Source: a virus
Reading direction: 5' to 3' (one strand)
DNA: 40,403 nt
IMG/VR virus record: IMGVR_UViG_3300047666_000565
Location: 1-40,403 of that record
Under the pieces are notes generated by a model. The model was given only the letters and a program-made list of their open reading frames with translations, had not been told where the DNA came from and made no database searches. How positions within the stretch are numbered: the first letter of the stretch is position 1; every line of letters starts with the position of its first letter. Made by a program: the position numbers and the translations under genes. This document shows positions 16,163 through 24,140 of the stretch, piece by piece.

Positions 16163-16984
16163 TTAAACCTTAATGCAAGCAAGCAATGCAATGTTTCTTG
16201 GCCGTGTTTCTGCTCCGCCGAAGGCGTTGGTGTTTAAATTTCCCCCTGCGGAATTGGTAAATGTACCAGCACGGGAACCCACAAACCCGTTATTGAAGGT
16301 TGGAATAGCGTGGCTGTGACTTTTAAGCTCATCAGCCTGCGTAGAACCAAAGGTACGGCCACTGTCAACGCTTCCATCATCAACCCAACCTCGGACAAAC
16401 TCGCCGCGAAGGTCAGGCACTAGGAATGTGGTGCTACCATCCCCTGCGCCAAAGGTTGTGCCTATAGCGGTAAATAAAGCAGAATATGTTGTGCGAGAAA
16501 CTGCTGCGCCGTTTGCTTTGAGGTATCCAGATGGCGCTGTATTCATGGCGACGTGGATGATTGACCCCGGTGGCAAAGTTACGATACCGTTGATCTGCGT
16601 TTGAATCGCAGACGTTACGCCATCCGTGTAGTTCAATTCTGTAACGGTTGCTGTGATGCCGCCCAAGGCGTTCAACTCTGCCGCCGTGGCTGTCACGCCA
16701 TCCAAGATGTTCAATTCCGCTGTGGTCGCCGTTACGCCGTCAAGCAGGTTGATTTCTGCTGTCGTTGAGGTCACACCGTCGAGAATATTCAATTCTGCGC
16801 TTGTGCTGGTGACAGCAACGCCCGCAATTTTCAGGGCTGAGAGGTTAGGCGCAATCGCTGTTGTTCCATCTAGCAGGTCATCGAGCGCATCAAGCGTGGT
16901 ATTGATCTTTGCGCCCCAAGTATCCTCTGAAGCACCAACTTCGGGCTTAACAAGTGAGTAGGTTGTCGTCGTTGTATCAGCCAT
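16163..16984 (-). CDS. tail fibre with collar domain and ELNILDGVT repeats
   Basis: A 273-residue fibre. The N-terminus (TYSLVKPEVGASEDTWGAKINTTLDALD) is the usual anchor of phage fibre proteins. Residues ~55-125 hold five to six imperfect repeats of the form T-x-A-E-L-N-x-L-D-G-V, probably a trimeric shaft. The C-terminal part has the tail-collar motif (LPPGSIIHVAM..., SGYLKANGAAVSRTTYSALF..., FLVPDLRGEFVRGW) and ends with ETRPRNIALLACIKV. It likely contacts the host surface. The start at 16984 follows AAGGGGG; a longer start at 17035 lacks support. Confidence 0.85.
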   Translation of the reverse strand: MADTTTTTYSLVKPEVGASEDTWGAKINTTLDALDDLLDGTTAIAPNLSALKIAGVAVTSTSAELNILDGVTSTTAEINLLDGVTATTAELNILDGVTATAAELNALGGITATVTELNYTDGVTSAIQTQINGIVTLPPGSIIHVAMNTAPSGYLKANGAAVSRTTYSALFTAIGTTFGAGDGSTTFLVPDLRGEFVRGWVDDGSVDSGRTFGSTQADELKSHSHAIPTFNNGFVGSRAGTFTNSAGGNLNTNAFGGAETRPRNIALLACIKV

Positions 16985-17041
16985 GTCGGCCCCCTTATTT
17001 TGTAGAACAATGCCACAAAAGCGGCAGTTTATCAATCCAGC

Positions 17042-17323
17042 TTATAGCGTCACAGCTAGACGAAACAAATCGTCCATTTCCAGATCCTTCACACCGAGCA
17101 AGTGGCCGATGTATTGAATATCCTCACTTGTCCGACGCCAGTCTGCGGAGTTGTCAATAATCATCTTTTCAGCCCACGAGGCGTAGGTGTCGCGGTAAGT
17201 AATAACCTTACCCCAAAGGGTCTCACCGATAGCGAGCTTGCCCTGTAGCTGTGTGCAGGTCATAGCTGCGCGGATGGTGGAGATGGCCACTTCGGGTGCA
17301 ACTGGTTCGACTTTAATAATCAT
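17042..17323 (-). CDS. small protein between fibre genes
   Basis: A 93-residue protein starting MIIKVEPVAPEVAISTIRAAMTC at 17323, whose ATG overlaps the preceding stop (ATGA). It is helical with several tryptophans (SWAEKMIIDNSADWRRTSEDIQYIGHLLGV). Proteins of this size and place can be fibre-assembly chaperones, but this is a guess from position. Confidence 0.6.
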   Translation of the reverse strand: MIIKVEPVAPEVAISTIRAAMTCTQLQGKLAIGETLWGKVITYRDTYASWAEKMIIDNSADWRRTSEDIQYIGHLLGVKDLEMDDLFRLAVTL

Positions 17324-17541
17324 GTACCCACTCCACTGGTTAAGTCTGCTACGTCCACAACCCATTGACTGCGTTCAGTTCGGTCTGTTGGGATGTCTAA
17401 AACGTCCACAATCTTGTAAGATAATCCTGTTGGGACATCCTTTTCCGCGATTTGTTCTAAGGTTAACCCGCAATCAATGGGGATTATCACAGATACACCG
17501 CCGCCTTCGTTTTGGTGAACTATACGTTTATTTTCCATCAA
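17320..17541 (-). CDS. small conserved-type phage protein downstream of tail fibre
   Basis: A 73-residue protein with the pattern NEGGGVSVIIPIDCGLTLEQIAEKDVPTGLSYKIVDVLDIPTDR when read in segments. I have seen this style in small proteins next to fibre genes of marine phages. No catalytic motif is visible. It begins 1 bp after the large fibre gene and overlaps the next gene, so the three are translated together. A fibre accessory role is inferred. Confidence 0.6.
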   Translation of the reverse strand: MMENKRIVHQNEGGGVSVIIPIDCGLTLEQIAEKDVPTGLSYKIVDVLDIPTDRTERSQWVVDVADLTSGVGT

Positions 17542-17542
17542 T

Positions 17543-19396
17543 TCATCTCACAATAATTACGGTTATATCGCTCAAGTCTTTAGTGTTGTTATCCGCCGGG
17601 TATCCAATGCCAAAACTTAACGACCCAACGGCTTTGGTCGTGTAGCCCTGCAGTTCTGCGCAATAAGAAAACCCATTCGTCCCACCTGAAGCTCCGCTAC
17701 CTTGTATCGAGTATGCAAAATTAACGTCATCTACATCTGTAGTGAAGTTCACGCGGTAACGACCTGTTCCCAAATCAGTAACACTTGAAACATTCATACT
17801 GGCTTTGATTGCGACAGTGCTTGTCCCTTTGAAATTCACCCAAGCCTTGATTGGGCTTGCAGGCGCATTAGCTGCCACGAAAGCCGTTGTTGCAAATTGC
17901 GTCGTGTTCGTACCGTCCGCAGCGGTTGGCCCAGCGGGAACGCCTGTAAACGTAGGGTTTGCAAGGGGGGCTGCATCATCAGCATTGACACCCTGCGCCG
18001 CCGTAGCGTAGTCTGTTGCCGCTGTCGTTGCTGCCGTGCCAAGACCAAGGTTTGACCTGGCTGCTGCTGCGTCGAGCAAATCAGAAAGGTTATTGCCCTT
18101 AAGCAAGCAACCAGAAAGCCCCCCAGAACTGCCACCTTGGATTCCAATCGTGTATTCCGAAAAATCAGTTAGAGTCGGCGTCCCTGTCGTCACTGTGGCA
18201 GTTGATTGAATAAACCACCAGCCAAAGAAAGTCGCGTTCAAAAGACGAGGGTTTAAATCGTAATCCTCTAACACGGCACCAGTTTTTGCTAGGGTCATGT
18301 TAGCGTAATTGCCTTGGCCGTATTGCATGGCAAAATTGCCGTTGCTAAACCGATATAACCGATGAGCCACAACCGTTGTCGAACCCAAGGCAGTAATGGT
18401 CCCGGCATTGTCCCAATACTTCACAAGGTCTGTTTGGTCGCCAATTACCGCTGTACTCGAAAGCAAGCTATAGGTTGCGTTTGATACTGCGTCAAAGCTA
18501 CGAATGTTTGCGTCGTGAATTTGGCCCGTTCCGCCGTACTCCATTAGCTCACCAGCCGATACATCAAAGCCTAGGTCCGACCTGCCAGTGACGACTTGAC
18601 CTTTCTTAAATGGGACGCCTTGGGCCAGAAGGAAAGAGTAGAAGTCTCTAAAAGTATTCCCGTAATGCCCGATAGGGTTAGCAAGGTATTCAAAACCAAG
18701 GATAGTTCCCGCAACGGTATCAACGGCAATACGCATTGTGAATAGTTTGCGGGACCAGTCTTGGCGAGTCGGCGCTGTTGTCTGCTGCTGAAGCGCACCT
18801 GTTTTATCAATATAAACATAAGTAGAACTAGCAGACAAATTAGCAACAGTTACGCCTGTTGCCCCTGCATAACTAATTGAGAAATAGCCTTCGTCGCTGG
18901 CTATCTCACCATTAAGCGCAGGCTGCGCGAATGTAGTGCCCCCAACCCCCGCCGTTGAAACGTAGTCGCTAGTAAAACCTGTTCCCCTAGCCTTCAGCAA
19001 AGCGTCATCAACACCCTCGGCAAACGTCTGTAGACTAGTGGATCCTGAAACAACAAGGCCAGTGTTGTCAATCGTCATATTGGCGATGCCAAATGTCGGC
19101 GCTGCACCGCTGACAACACTTTGGTCAAGCGCCTTCACGTCTGCAAGGTTTGTGACCTCGCTGTCCATCAATGCCCCAGCCGCCGCAACGCTGGTTGCAT
19201 CTACGGACAAACTGCTAGCGGAACTTGCCGCAGCCGTTGCGCTGCCCGCCGCGTTTGTTGCGCTTGTTTCTGCTGCCGTTGCCCTTGTGCCTGCTAACGC
19301 CGCAGCGTCAACCGCCTGCTGGGCCAATTCCTCAACGTTGTCCGTGCTGACAGTGCCGTCCATGCCGGACGCTTGTGTGTAGGTTGTTGAAGCCAT
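17543..19396 (-). CDS. large tail fibre protein
   Basis: A 617-residue fibre. Residues ~25-75 are a low-complexity Ala/Ser/Thr helix region (AAETSATNAAGSATAAASSA). A central part is beta-rich and unique. Around residues 445-530 is the classic fibre phrase (GNNLSDLLDAAAARSNLGLGTAAT, then APLANPTFTGVPAGPTAADG and TTQFATTAFVAA). The C-terminal ~90 residues form a separate beta domain with FSYCAELQGYTTKAVGSL, probably the receptor-binding tip. Its start overlaps the adaptor stop. It should determine host range together with the collar fibre. Confidence 0.88.
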   Translation of the reverse strand: MASTTYTQASGMDGTVSTDNVEELAQQAVDAAALAGTRATAAETSATNAAGSATAAASSASSLSVDATSVAAAGALMDSEVTNLADVKALDQSVVSGAAPTFGIANMTIDNTGLVVSGSTSLQTFAEGVDDALLKARGTGFTSDYVSTAGVGGTTFAQPALNGEIASDEGYFSISYAGATGVTVANLSASSTYVYIDKTGALQQQTTAPTRQDWSRKLFTMRIAVDTVAGTILGFEYLANPIGHYGNTFRDFYSFLLAQGVPFKKGQVVTGRSDLGFDVSAGELMEYGGTGQIHDANIRSFDAVSNATYSLLSSTAVIGDQTDLVKYWDNAGTITALGSTTVVAHRLYRFSNGNFAMQYGQGNYANMTLAKTGAVLEDYDLNPRLLNATFFGWWFIQSTATVTTGTPTLTDFSEYTIGIQGGSSGGLSGCLLKGNNLSDLLDAAAARSNLGLGTAATTAATDYATAAQGVNADDAAPLANPTFTGVPAGPTAADGTNTTQFATTAFVAANAPASPIKAWVNFKGTSTVAIKASMNVSSVTDLGTGRYRVNFTTDVDDVNFAYSIQGSGASGGTNGFSYCAELQGYTTKAVGSLSFGIGYPADNNTKDLSDITVIIVR

Positions 19397-20004
19397 TATC
19401 TAGGTATCCCCATTCGCATCGTTCCAATACTCTTGGCCGACTTGCTTTCTGCATTAAGCGCATCAACAGCCGATTGATATAGAGCCGCCCAGACAGTCAA
19501 ACGTGCGTCATCCTTAAGGTAGGGTGCTGACTGACCCAAAGCCCCATAGAGCAGGATGTCAGGCGCATCTAACAGCAACCAGTTGGCCGTGTTGGTGTCG
19601 GTAAGCGCTGGAATACGGGCGCGATACAAAAGTGACACGCTGTAGGCTTCATCAGGCGTTGGGTATAGCTCGAACTGTCCAGCGGTAAGGCGTACGCTTA
19701 TGGGCTTGCCAGCTAGGTTTTCAGTTGTGCCGCGACGTTCCTGCATTTCGGTTGCGGCCATTGTCATAATGCGCCCGCCGCTTGCGTGCTGCAATGACAG
19801 TGCCTCAATCATGTCGTTAGGAACAAGCTCAAAGCGTTCATTGAATACCGTATCAACGCGCTTTTCTTGCTTCCAATGCGAAAGGTCACGAGAGATCCGC
19901 GTCTCTGCAAGTGCTATGAATGTGGGGATTGCTGCCGTTAGGTCTTGCCGGTCAAGAAAGTCGGCAATAGTTGTCTGCAATCCAGCATATGTTGTCAGGC
20001 TCAT
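19396..20004 (-). CDS. head-tail adaptor (SU10-type adaptor protein)
   Basis: A 202-residue protein. The opening MSLTTYAGLQTTIADFLDRQDL and AAIPTFIALAETRISRDL are the hallmark of the SU10-type adaptor family, helical proteins that bind below the portal and receive the nozzle. The C-terminal DILLYGALGQSAPYLKDDARLTVW also fits the family. It overlaps the small basic gene before it (ATGA) and the large fibre gene after it. Length is normal. Confidence 0.88.
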   Translation of the reverse strand: MSLTTYAGLQTTIADFLDRQDLTAAIPTFIALAETRISRDLSHWKQEKRVDTVFNERFELVPNDMIEALSLQHASGGRIMTMAATEMQERRGTTENLAGKPISVRLTAGQFELYPTPDEAYSVSLLYRARIPALTDTNTANWLLLDAPDILLYGALGQSAPYLKDDARLTVWAALYQSAVDALNAESKSAKSIGTMRMGIPR

Positions 20005-20159
20005 TTCTTGCCCTTCTTAGCCATTGGCTTGCGGTGCGTTAGGAACTTGCTGGATGCTGTGTGTTTAGCGCCAGACATAGGCTTGCCATTGGCATCCTTA
20101 TGCATTGGGCCTTTGTGTTCCCGACCATTTGCGAAATAGTGCTTTACACCTGCAGCCAT
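20001..20159 (-). CDS. tiny basic protein (52 aa)
   Basis: A 52-residue lysine/histidine-rich protein (MAAGVKHYFANGREHKG... KPMAKKGKK). The ATG at 20159 follows AAGGAG and overlaps the stop of a 29-codon frame (TAATG). Its own stop overlaps the adaptor start. Such tiny basic proteins are often found beside phage adaptor genes and may bind DNA inside the head; the role here is not known. Confidence 0.65.
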   Translation of the reverse strand: MAAGVKHYFANGREHKGPMHKDANGKPMSGAKHTASSKFLTHRKPMAKKGKK

Positions 20160-20248
20160 TAGATAGGCTCCTTGGAATTAATAAATTTCAATATGCGAAC
20201 GTGCAGGGCGATCCGTTGCGCTGTTTTTTTGGGTCGCTCTTTAATCAT
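20159..20248 (-). CDS. 29-aa basic peptide
   Basis: A 29-codon frame beginning MIKERPKKTAQRIALHVRIL, with an ideal AAGGAG seven bases before the ATG. Its ATG lies within the end of the previous gene and its TAA overlaps the next start as TAATG. The clean tiling of ribosome-binding site, start and stop supports real translation. The peptide is strongly basic. It may be a DNA-binding peptide or just a coupling device for translation. Confidence 0.5.
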   Translation of the reverse strand: MIKERPKKTAQRIALHVRILKFINSKEPI

Positions 20249-20432
20249 TGGCAGGCTCCTTGAATGTGACTACGTAGCCGTCGCTGTCGCTTATCTCAAA
20301 ACGGCGGCGCTGATTCCTTCGGACGCGGTTTCTAAATGCCAAATCGTCGCCCTTGCAAGCGTCGTCTAGCGTATCAATGTTGTCCAGCAAGTCCCATAGA
20401 AACCTTGCGCTGCTCTCCCAATCAACAGCCAT
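20241..20432 (-). CDS. small hypothetical phage protein
   Basis: A 63-residue protein beginning MAVDWESSARFLWDLLDNIDTLDDACKGDD and carrying an RNRVRRNQRRRF basic patch. This style of small protein is common near terminase genes. The ATG overlaps the stop of the preceding gene (TAATG), and it ends before the 29-aa peptide. Function unknown. Confidence 0.65.
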   Translation of the reverse strand: MAVDWESSARFLWDLLDNIDTLDDACKGDDLAFRNRVRRNQRRRFEISDSDGYVVTFKEPAND

Positions 20433-20587
20433 TAGTAACCGCCCTTCTTTGGTTTCTTGGCAGTCTTTGCCGCCGCTTTAAACGCGCCCTTAGCTGGTGC
20501 GCCCTTGGCCCCGGCTTTACGCATCTTTTCGCCTGATCCAGCCTTGATGCGGCCCTTTTTGGCTGCGATGTTGCTATATAGTCCCAT
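20432..20587 (-). CDS. tiny Lys/Ala-rich protein (51 aa)
   Basis: A 51-residue protein starting MGLYSNIAAKKGRIKAGSGEKMRK and continuing as an alanine-lysine tail (AAAKTAKKPKKGG), similar to histone-tail-like DNA-condensing peptides. It starts behind AGGAG, downstream of a leader sequence that also occurs before the 20647-22332 gene. It probably binds DNA, but this rests on composition only. Confidence 0.6.
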   Translation of the reverse strand: MGLYSNIAAKKGRIKAGSGEKMRKAGAKGAPAKGAFKAAAKTAKKPKKGGY

Positions 20588-20595
20588 GACGGCTC

Positions 20596-20617
20596 CTAGT
20601 TTTGGGGTCTTTTATCA
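20596..20617 (-). repeat. leader repeat, copy 1
   Basis: A 22-bp sequence (plus-strand core CTAGTTTTGGGGTCTTTT) directly upstream of the 51-aa gene, found again at 22344-22365 upstream of the ADP-ribosyltransferase-like gene. Its place at two late-gene starts suggests a promoter or mRNA leader element. Confidence 0.55.
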
Positions 20618-20646
20618 TACTTTACAGCCAAAAAAAAGGCTATTGT

Positions 20647-22332
20647 TTAGCGCAGCAACCCGCGCAGCATTTCCATGAATGGCAAAGGCTTGTCCGTATT
20701 CTGCGCACCTGACGCCAATAGTCCCGCCGTCGGGGATGCGTTCGCCGCGCTTAAATTGGACAAATGCGCAAACTCAGGATCGAAGCGGGCAAAGCGGGAC
20801 CGGATGTTGCTGGGGTCTATGGTTGTAGAGATAATCGCGCCGCTTCGCGTTGGAACGTCCAGACCACTGTACCCATCGTCGGCTGCACCATATGCAACTG
20901 CGTTCGCGTTCTGGCGCAGATTTCCTCCACCCTCCGTCAATTCTGCTGGAGTTACGCCCTTTCTAGTTCCCGCTACGAGGTTGTCGTATATCTGCGCGTC
21001 CTCCGCAAATATTCCGTTCCAAGCGTCAGGGCCAAGATAGCCTTCCGCCACATCCGGGGAGTCTCCCATGTAAACACCGGGGCCAGCGACTCCCCACTTG
21101 AACTTGTCAGCATCAAATGCATCGAACCCGCCAGTTGGTGTCCCGTGATACAGAGGCGTCCCCGTATCAAACCCTGCATCCTCAGCCCGCGCCATCCTTG
21201 CAGCCTCACCCATATCCAGCGGCGTATTTGCAAACATATATTGATCGTCAGCCAGCGCCATCATTTCGTCGGTCACGTCGCCAGCCCGTCCATCCGCACG
21301 CATGTCCAGAATGTCACGCGCTTGGCGTTGCGCACCGCTTAGACCCGCACCTATAAGTCCGCCTGATTGCGAGGCGTTGGCGTTAATGTCACCAAAAAGG
21401 GCGTCCCACTCCGCATTAATACGAGATTGGGCTTCTGGAGATATTGGGTCATCCGTCGCACGCTCCCTTGCTGGCCTGTCTGGATACGCAAGAGCCTCGC
21501 CCCTAGGCCCAGAATAGGCGGTAAACCCACCGCCGAATTTGCTAGGGTCGTCCATCCTGTAACCCATGCTAGGGTCAGAGACAGGAGCTTGATATGTTTC
21601 GCCGTCTGCGTTTGTCAGTTTATAGCCGTACCGTTGCGGGTTCTGTTGATCCACCCAATATCCGTCTATTGACCAATCACCCTCCATATTCCATGTATTG
21701 GGAGGACTGACCCTAGAGCCGACCTGCAAAGGCATAGCGCCGTCTGTGTGTAGCGCAAAACCAGCGTCGTCAATCCGTTGCTGATACCTACCCGACTGCA
21801 CGTCATCGGCAACCCCCCTAATCTTGTCAATAAAGTTAGCCTTGTCTCTACCAGCCCTTGCCGCTGCAAAATCCAAAACGCCATCACGCCCACCCATGCC
21901 GACACTGCCAGCGGGACGCGCAGCCAAGCCACCGCCGCCCATTGCCAAGCCTGCCGTGCCTAGCGCCTCGCCCGACATATCGTCTTGCGGTATTAGATTA
22001 CGGGCCGCTGAATATGGCGCGTCGAACGCCTGACCAAGTGCCTGACCCGCCCCAAGAAAGCCGCCCAAACCCTCGAAGCCGACGCTTCTTAGCGCGTCCA
22101 AGCCCGTGGTTCCAATCTCTTTGGACAGCAAGCCGCCAGCGACAGGACGACGCCCGCTTTCTGCAAGCCCCTGCTGATACTCATCTGCGGCGCTGTTAAT
22201 CGCTGAAAAGGGGCTGTTATGTGACCGATACTGCCGCACCAAGTCGTCGGTATTCCTGCCGCTAGAGCGCATTTCGCCAAGATATGCTTGGAAGTCAGCA
22301 AGCGGCAGGTCAAGGATGTTGTTTTCGCTCAT
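20647..22332 (-). CDS. virion-associated protein with ADP-ribosyltransferase-like C-terminal domain
   Basis: A 561-residue protein. The N-terminus (NILDLPLADFQAYLGEMR) and the Gly/Ala-rich region at ~115-150 look structural. Residues ~394-515 match the ADP-ribosyltransferase fold found in phage polyvalent proteins: LYHGT, then FDAFDADKF, GPGVYMGDSPDVAEGYL, DDGYSGLDV and a closing STTIDPSNIRSRF strand. This family transfers ADP-ribose from NAD to a target. The HGT and Y residues are present; the catalytic Glu is not certain. The gene lies between terminase and adaptor genes, so the protein may be packaged and injected. Target and activity are inferred. Confidence 0.7.
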   Translation of the reverse strand: MSENNILDLPLADFQAYLGEMRSSGRNTDDLVRQYRSHNSPFSAINSAADEYQQGLAESGRRPVAGGLLSKEIGTTGLDALRSVGFEGLGGFLGAGQALGQAFDAPYSAARNLIPQDDMSGEALGTAGLAMGGGGLAARPAGSVGMGGRDGVLDFAAARAGRDKANFIDKIRGVADDVQSGRYQQRIDDAGFALHTDGAMPLQVGSRVSPPNTWNMEGDWSIDGYWVDQQNPQRYGYKLTNADGETYQAPVSDPSMGYRMDDPSKFGGGFTAYSGPRGEALAYPDRPARERATDDPISPEAQSRINAEWDALFGDINANASQSGGLIGAGLSGAQRQARDILDMRADGRAGDVTDEMMALADDQYMFANTPLDMGEAARMARAEDAGFDTGTPLYHGTPTGGFDAFDADKFKWGVAGPGVYMGDSPDVAEGYLGPDAWNGIFAEDAQIYDNLVAGTRKGVTPAELTEGGGNLRQNANAVAYGAADDGYSGLDVPTRSGAIISTTIDPSNIRSRFARFDPEFAHLSNLSAANASPTAGLLASGAQNTDKPLPFMEMLRGLLR

Positions 22333-22343
22333 GCAATTAGCCC

Positions 22344-22365
22344 CTAGTTTTGGGGTCTTTTATCA
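22344..22365 (-). repeat. leader repeat, copy 2
   Basis: Second copy of the 22-bp sequence at 20596-20617, here 12 bp upstream of the start of the 561-aa gene. On the minus strand it reads TGATAAAAGACCCC and then AAAACTAG, and with the following GGGG it can form a CCCC/GGGG hairpin. Confidence 0.55.
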
Positions 22366-22390
22366 CACAATTGAGGCTAAAACAATACTG

Positions 22391-22591
22391 CTACCCTGCT
22401 TCGCTAATGACGTCTAAGCAAAGCGCGGCGTCTAGCGCCTCAATCATATCGGTGGCGTTTGAATACGCGCCCAATGTTTTAGGGATTGTGCCAAACTCTG
22501 AGTCTGAATAAACAATCCAGCCACCATTTTCTGCCCGCGCTAGCCTCATTCCTTCGCCTTTGGGGGCCGCGCCAATAAAGTTTTTACTCAT
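22391..22591 (-). CDS. small hypothetical phage protein
   Basis: A 66-residue protein of a beta-beta-helix pattern: GGWIVYSDSEFGTIPKTLGAYSNATDMIEALDAAL. Similar short proteins are widespread in phages of alphaproteobacteria, with no known function to my knowledge. A probable promoter lies upstream (22618-22646), and its start follows AAAGGAAAA. Confidence 0.65.
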   Translation of the reverse strand: MSKNFIGAAPKGEGMRLARAENGGWIVYSDSEFGTIPKTLGAYSNATDMIEALDAALCLDVISEAG

Positions 22592-22617
22592 GTCATTTTT
22601 CCTTTTGCTAATGGCCT

Positions 22618-22646
22618 ATCATTACACGCTCAAATATGCGCGTCAA
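22618..22646 (-). promoter_or_regulatory. sigma70-like promoter upstream of the 66-aa gene
   Basis: On the minus strand, TTGACG (22646-22641) is followed after 17 bp by AATGAT (22623-22618). The -35 matches the consensus in five of six positions and the -10 in four. It lies in the gap between terL and the next gene and could start transcription of the virion genes. Confidence 0.45.
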
Positions 22647-22653
22647 CACCTAT

Positions 22654-23961
22654 CTAAACAACGCCTTTTAGATTGCGCCGAAGGGGTTGCCGCTTGTGGA
22701 TCGTGCTGGCCCGCTCTGCATAGACCGCGACCAAACCAAACGCATCCGCCGCGTGACTGGCCCAATCGTGTACCGGGCCAAGGCCCACGCCCCGCGTTTC
22801 GTCAATCTTCTGGCGATAAGCGCCAAGGGCGATCCGCCCGCTTTCTGTTGTGTCTGCATTGAACCTGCACCGGGGTAGCATGGCCCGCACAGCGTCGATC
22901 CGCAGTAATGCCGCGCCCTTGCCCTGATTGGTCACCACGTCCGTTGTAAACCCTGCACGGCCAAGAAAGCCTTGCGGCGTAATTGTGTGAACGAAATCAT
23001 GCTTGCGCCCGTCATGCGGTAGGATGCAAACCGCGTCCTCATATCCGTTTGAGCGCAGCCAGTGAACGTGGTCATCAAACGCTTGGCCGATTGCCTCATA
23101 ATAATCCAGCACGCGGATCTCGTCGCCAATGAACTGCACAATCCAGATAGACGTTGCGTCTGCCGCGTTAGACGTGCTGCCAATGTCCCATATGGCGTAT
23201 ATCTTCATTAAGGGGTCACGGGATACAATGCCGATGCGCCCGCTTAGTTGCGCGGCAGTCAATCGGCTGGCGAAGTATGCGCCCTCCGTAACGCTCTGAT
23301 ACTCGCCCTCGTAGATATGGCCGTACCGTTCCGGCGTCATTTCCATCACGTCGCGGCGTTCGGCCTCAAGCGTGCGCGGTAGCCAAGGATTGTCCGACCA
23401 GTTGGCGCGAACAACAACGGACCCTTGCGGCGTCTTATCGCTGCGCAGCATCATATCAATTGCGTCGGTTGGCAGTGAGGGGTTCCAGCTTGCCCATATC
23501 TCTGAGCCTTCGGAACGGATTGTAGGACGCAGCAAGGTTAGCGACCTTTCGGACACCGACTGTGCTTCCTCGATCCAAGCCCGGTGAAAGTCCTCTAATG
23601 ACTTCACGCTGTCCGCTGTGTGGTCTTGCAGGCCGTTAAAGATCATCACCCCATCGCCAGGTAGTTCAATCTGTTCGCGATATACCTTGAACCCATCAGC
23701 CTCGCCCAGCCCGAAGTCTTGCAACTTTTGCTCTATCAGGCTCTTTGCTGAGAACTTTAGGGATTTCTGAACCTCACGCAGGCAAACCATGCGCAGGCCA
23801 TTGCCGTGGTCGCCCTTGTGCCGCAGCGCATCCTCAATAGCCAAGCCACCGAAGAAGTGAGACTTGCCAGAACCACGACCACCCCACGCGCCTTTGTAGC
23901 GGGCAGGGTGGCATAATGGTTCAAACACCGCTGCTGTTGGGATGCGTAGGTCGCGCGTCAT
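22654..23961 (-). CDS. terL: terminase large subunit
   Basis: A 435-residue DNA packaging motor. The N-terminal ATPase has Walker A GGRGSGKS at residues 27-34 and a Walker B/glutamate region RAWIEEAQ near residue 130. The C-terminal RNase H-like nuclease shows an acidic first motif (YAIWDIGSTSNAADATSIW), a middle PHDGRKHDF and the last DWASHAADAFGLV. It uses ATP to pump DNA through the portal and cuts the concatemer. Its start overlaps a small membrane-protein gene that separates it from the small subunit. The length is typical of phages with short terminases. Confidence 0.95.
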   Translation of the reverse strand: MTRDLRIPTAAVFEPLCHPARYKGAWGGRGSGKSHFFGGLAIEDALRHKGDHGNGLRMVCLREVQKSLKFSAKSLIEQKLQDFGLGEADGFKVYREQIELPGDGVMIFNGLQDHTADSVKSLEDFHRAWIEEAQSVSERSLTLLRPTIRSEGSEIWASWNPSLPTDAIDMMLRSDKTPQGSVVVRANWSDNPWLPRTLEAERRDVMEMTPERYGHIYEGEYQSVTEGAYFASRLTAAQLSGRIGIVSRDPLMKIYAIWDIGSTSNAADATSIWIVQFIGDEIRVLDYYEAIGQAFDDHVHWLRSNGYEDAVCILPHDGRKHDFVHTITPQGFLGRAGFTTDVVTNQGKGAALLRIDAVRAMLPRCRFNADTTESGRIALGAYRQKIDETRGVGLGPVHDWASHAADAFGLVAVYAERASTIHKRQPLRRNLKGVV

Positions 23962-24140
23962 TCAGAAAGAGATTCTGCTATCACTGCAATACACGCCAAA
24001 GTTCCTATTAAAGCCACAAAACAAAGAAATGTTATTATAGCGGCAACTGACCCGTAGAAAACAACAACCACGGCAAAGGCCGCAGCTATGCAGACCGCAA
24101 TGCTAGTGATTAGCAAAAAGATAAGTTTGAAGTCAGTCAT
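23958..24140 (-). CDS. two-helix membrane protein between terminase genes
   Basis: A 60-residue protein made almost wholly of two hydrophobic segments (LIFLLITSIAVCIAAAFAVVV and IITFLCFVALIGTLACIAVI) with few charged ends. ATGA overlaps join it to both terminase genes, so it is surely co-translated with them. A location between small and large terminase is unusual. The shape fits a class II holin or an anti-holin, but no lysis gene is near. Confidence 0.65.
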   Translation of the reverse strand: MTDFKLIFLLITSIAVCIAAAFAVVVVFYGSVAAIITFLCFVALIGTLACIAVIAESLSE

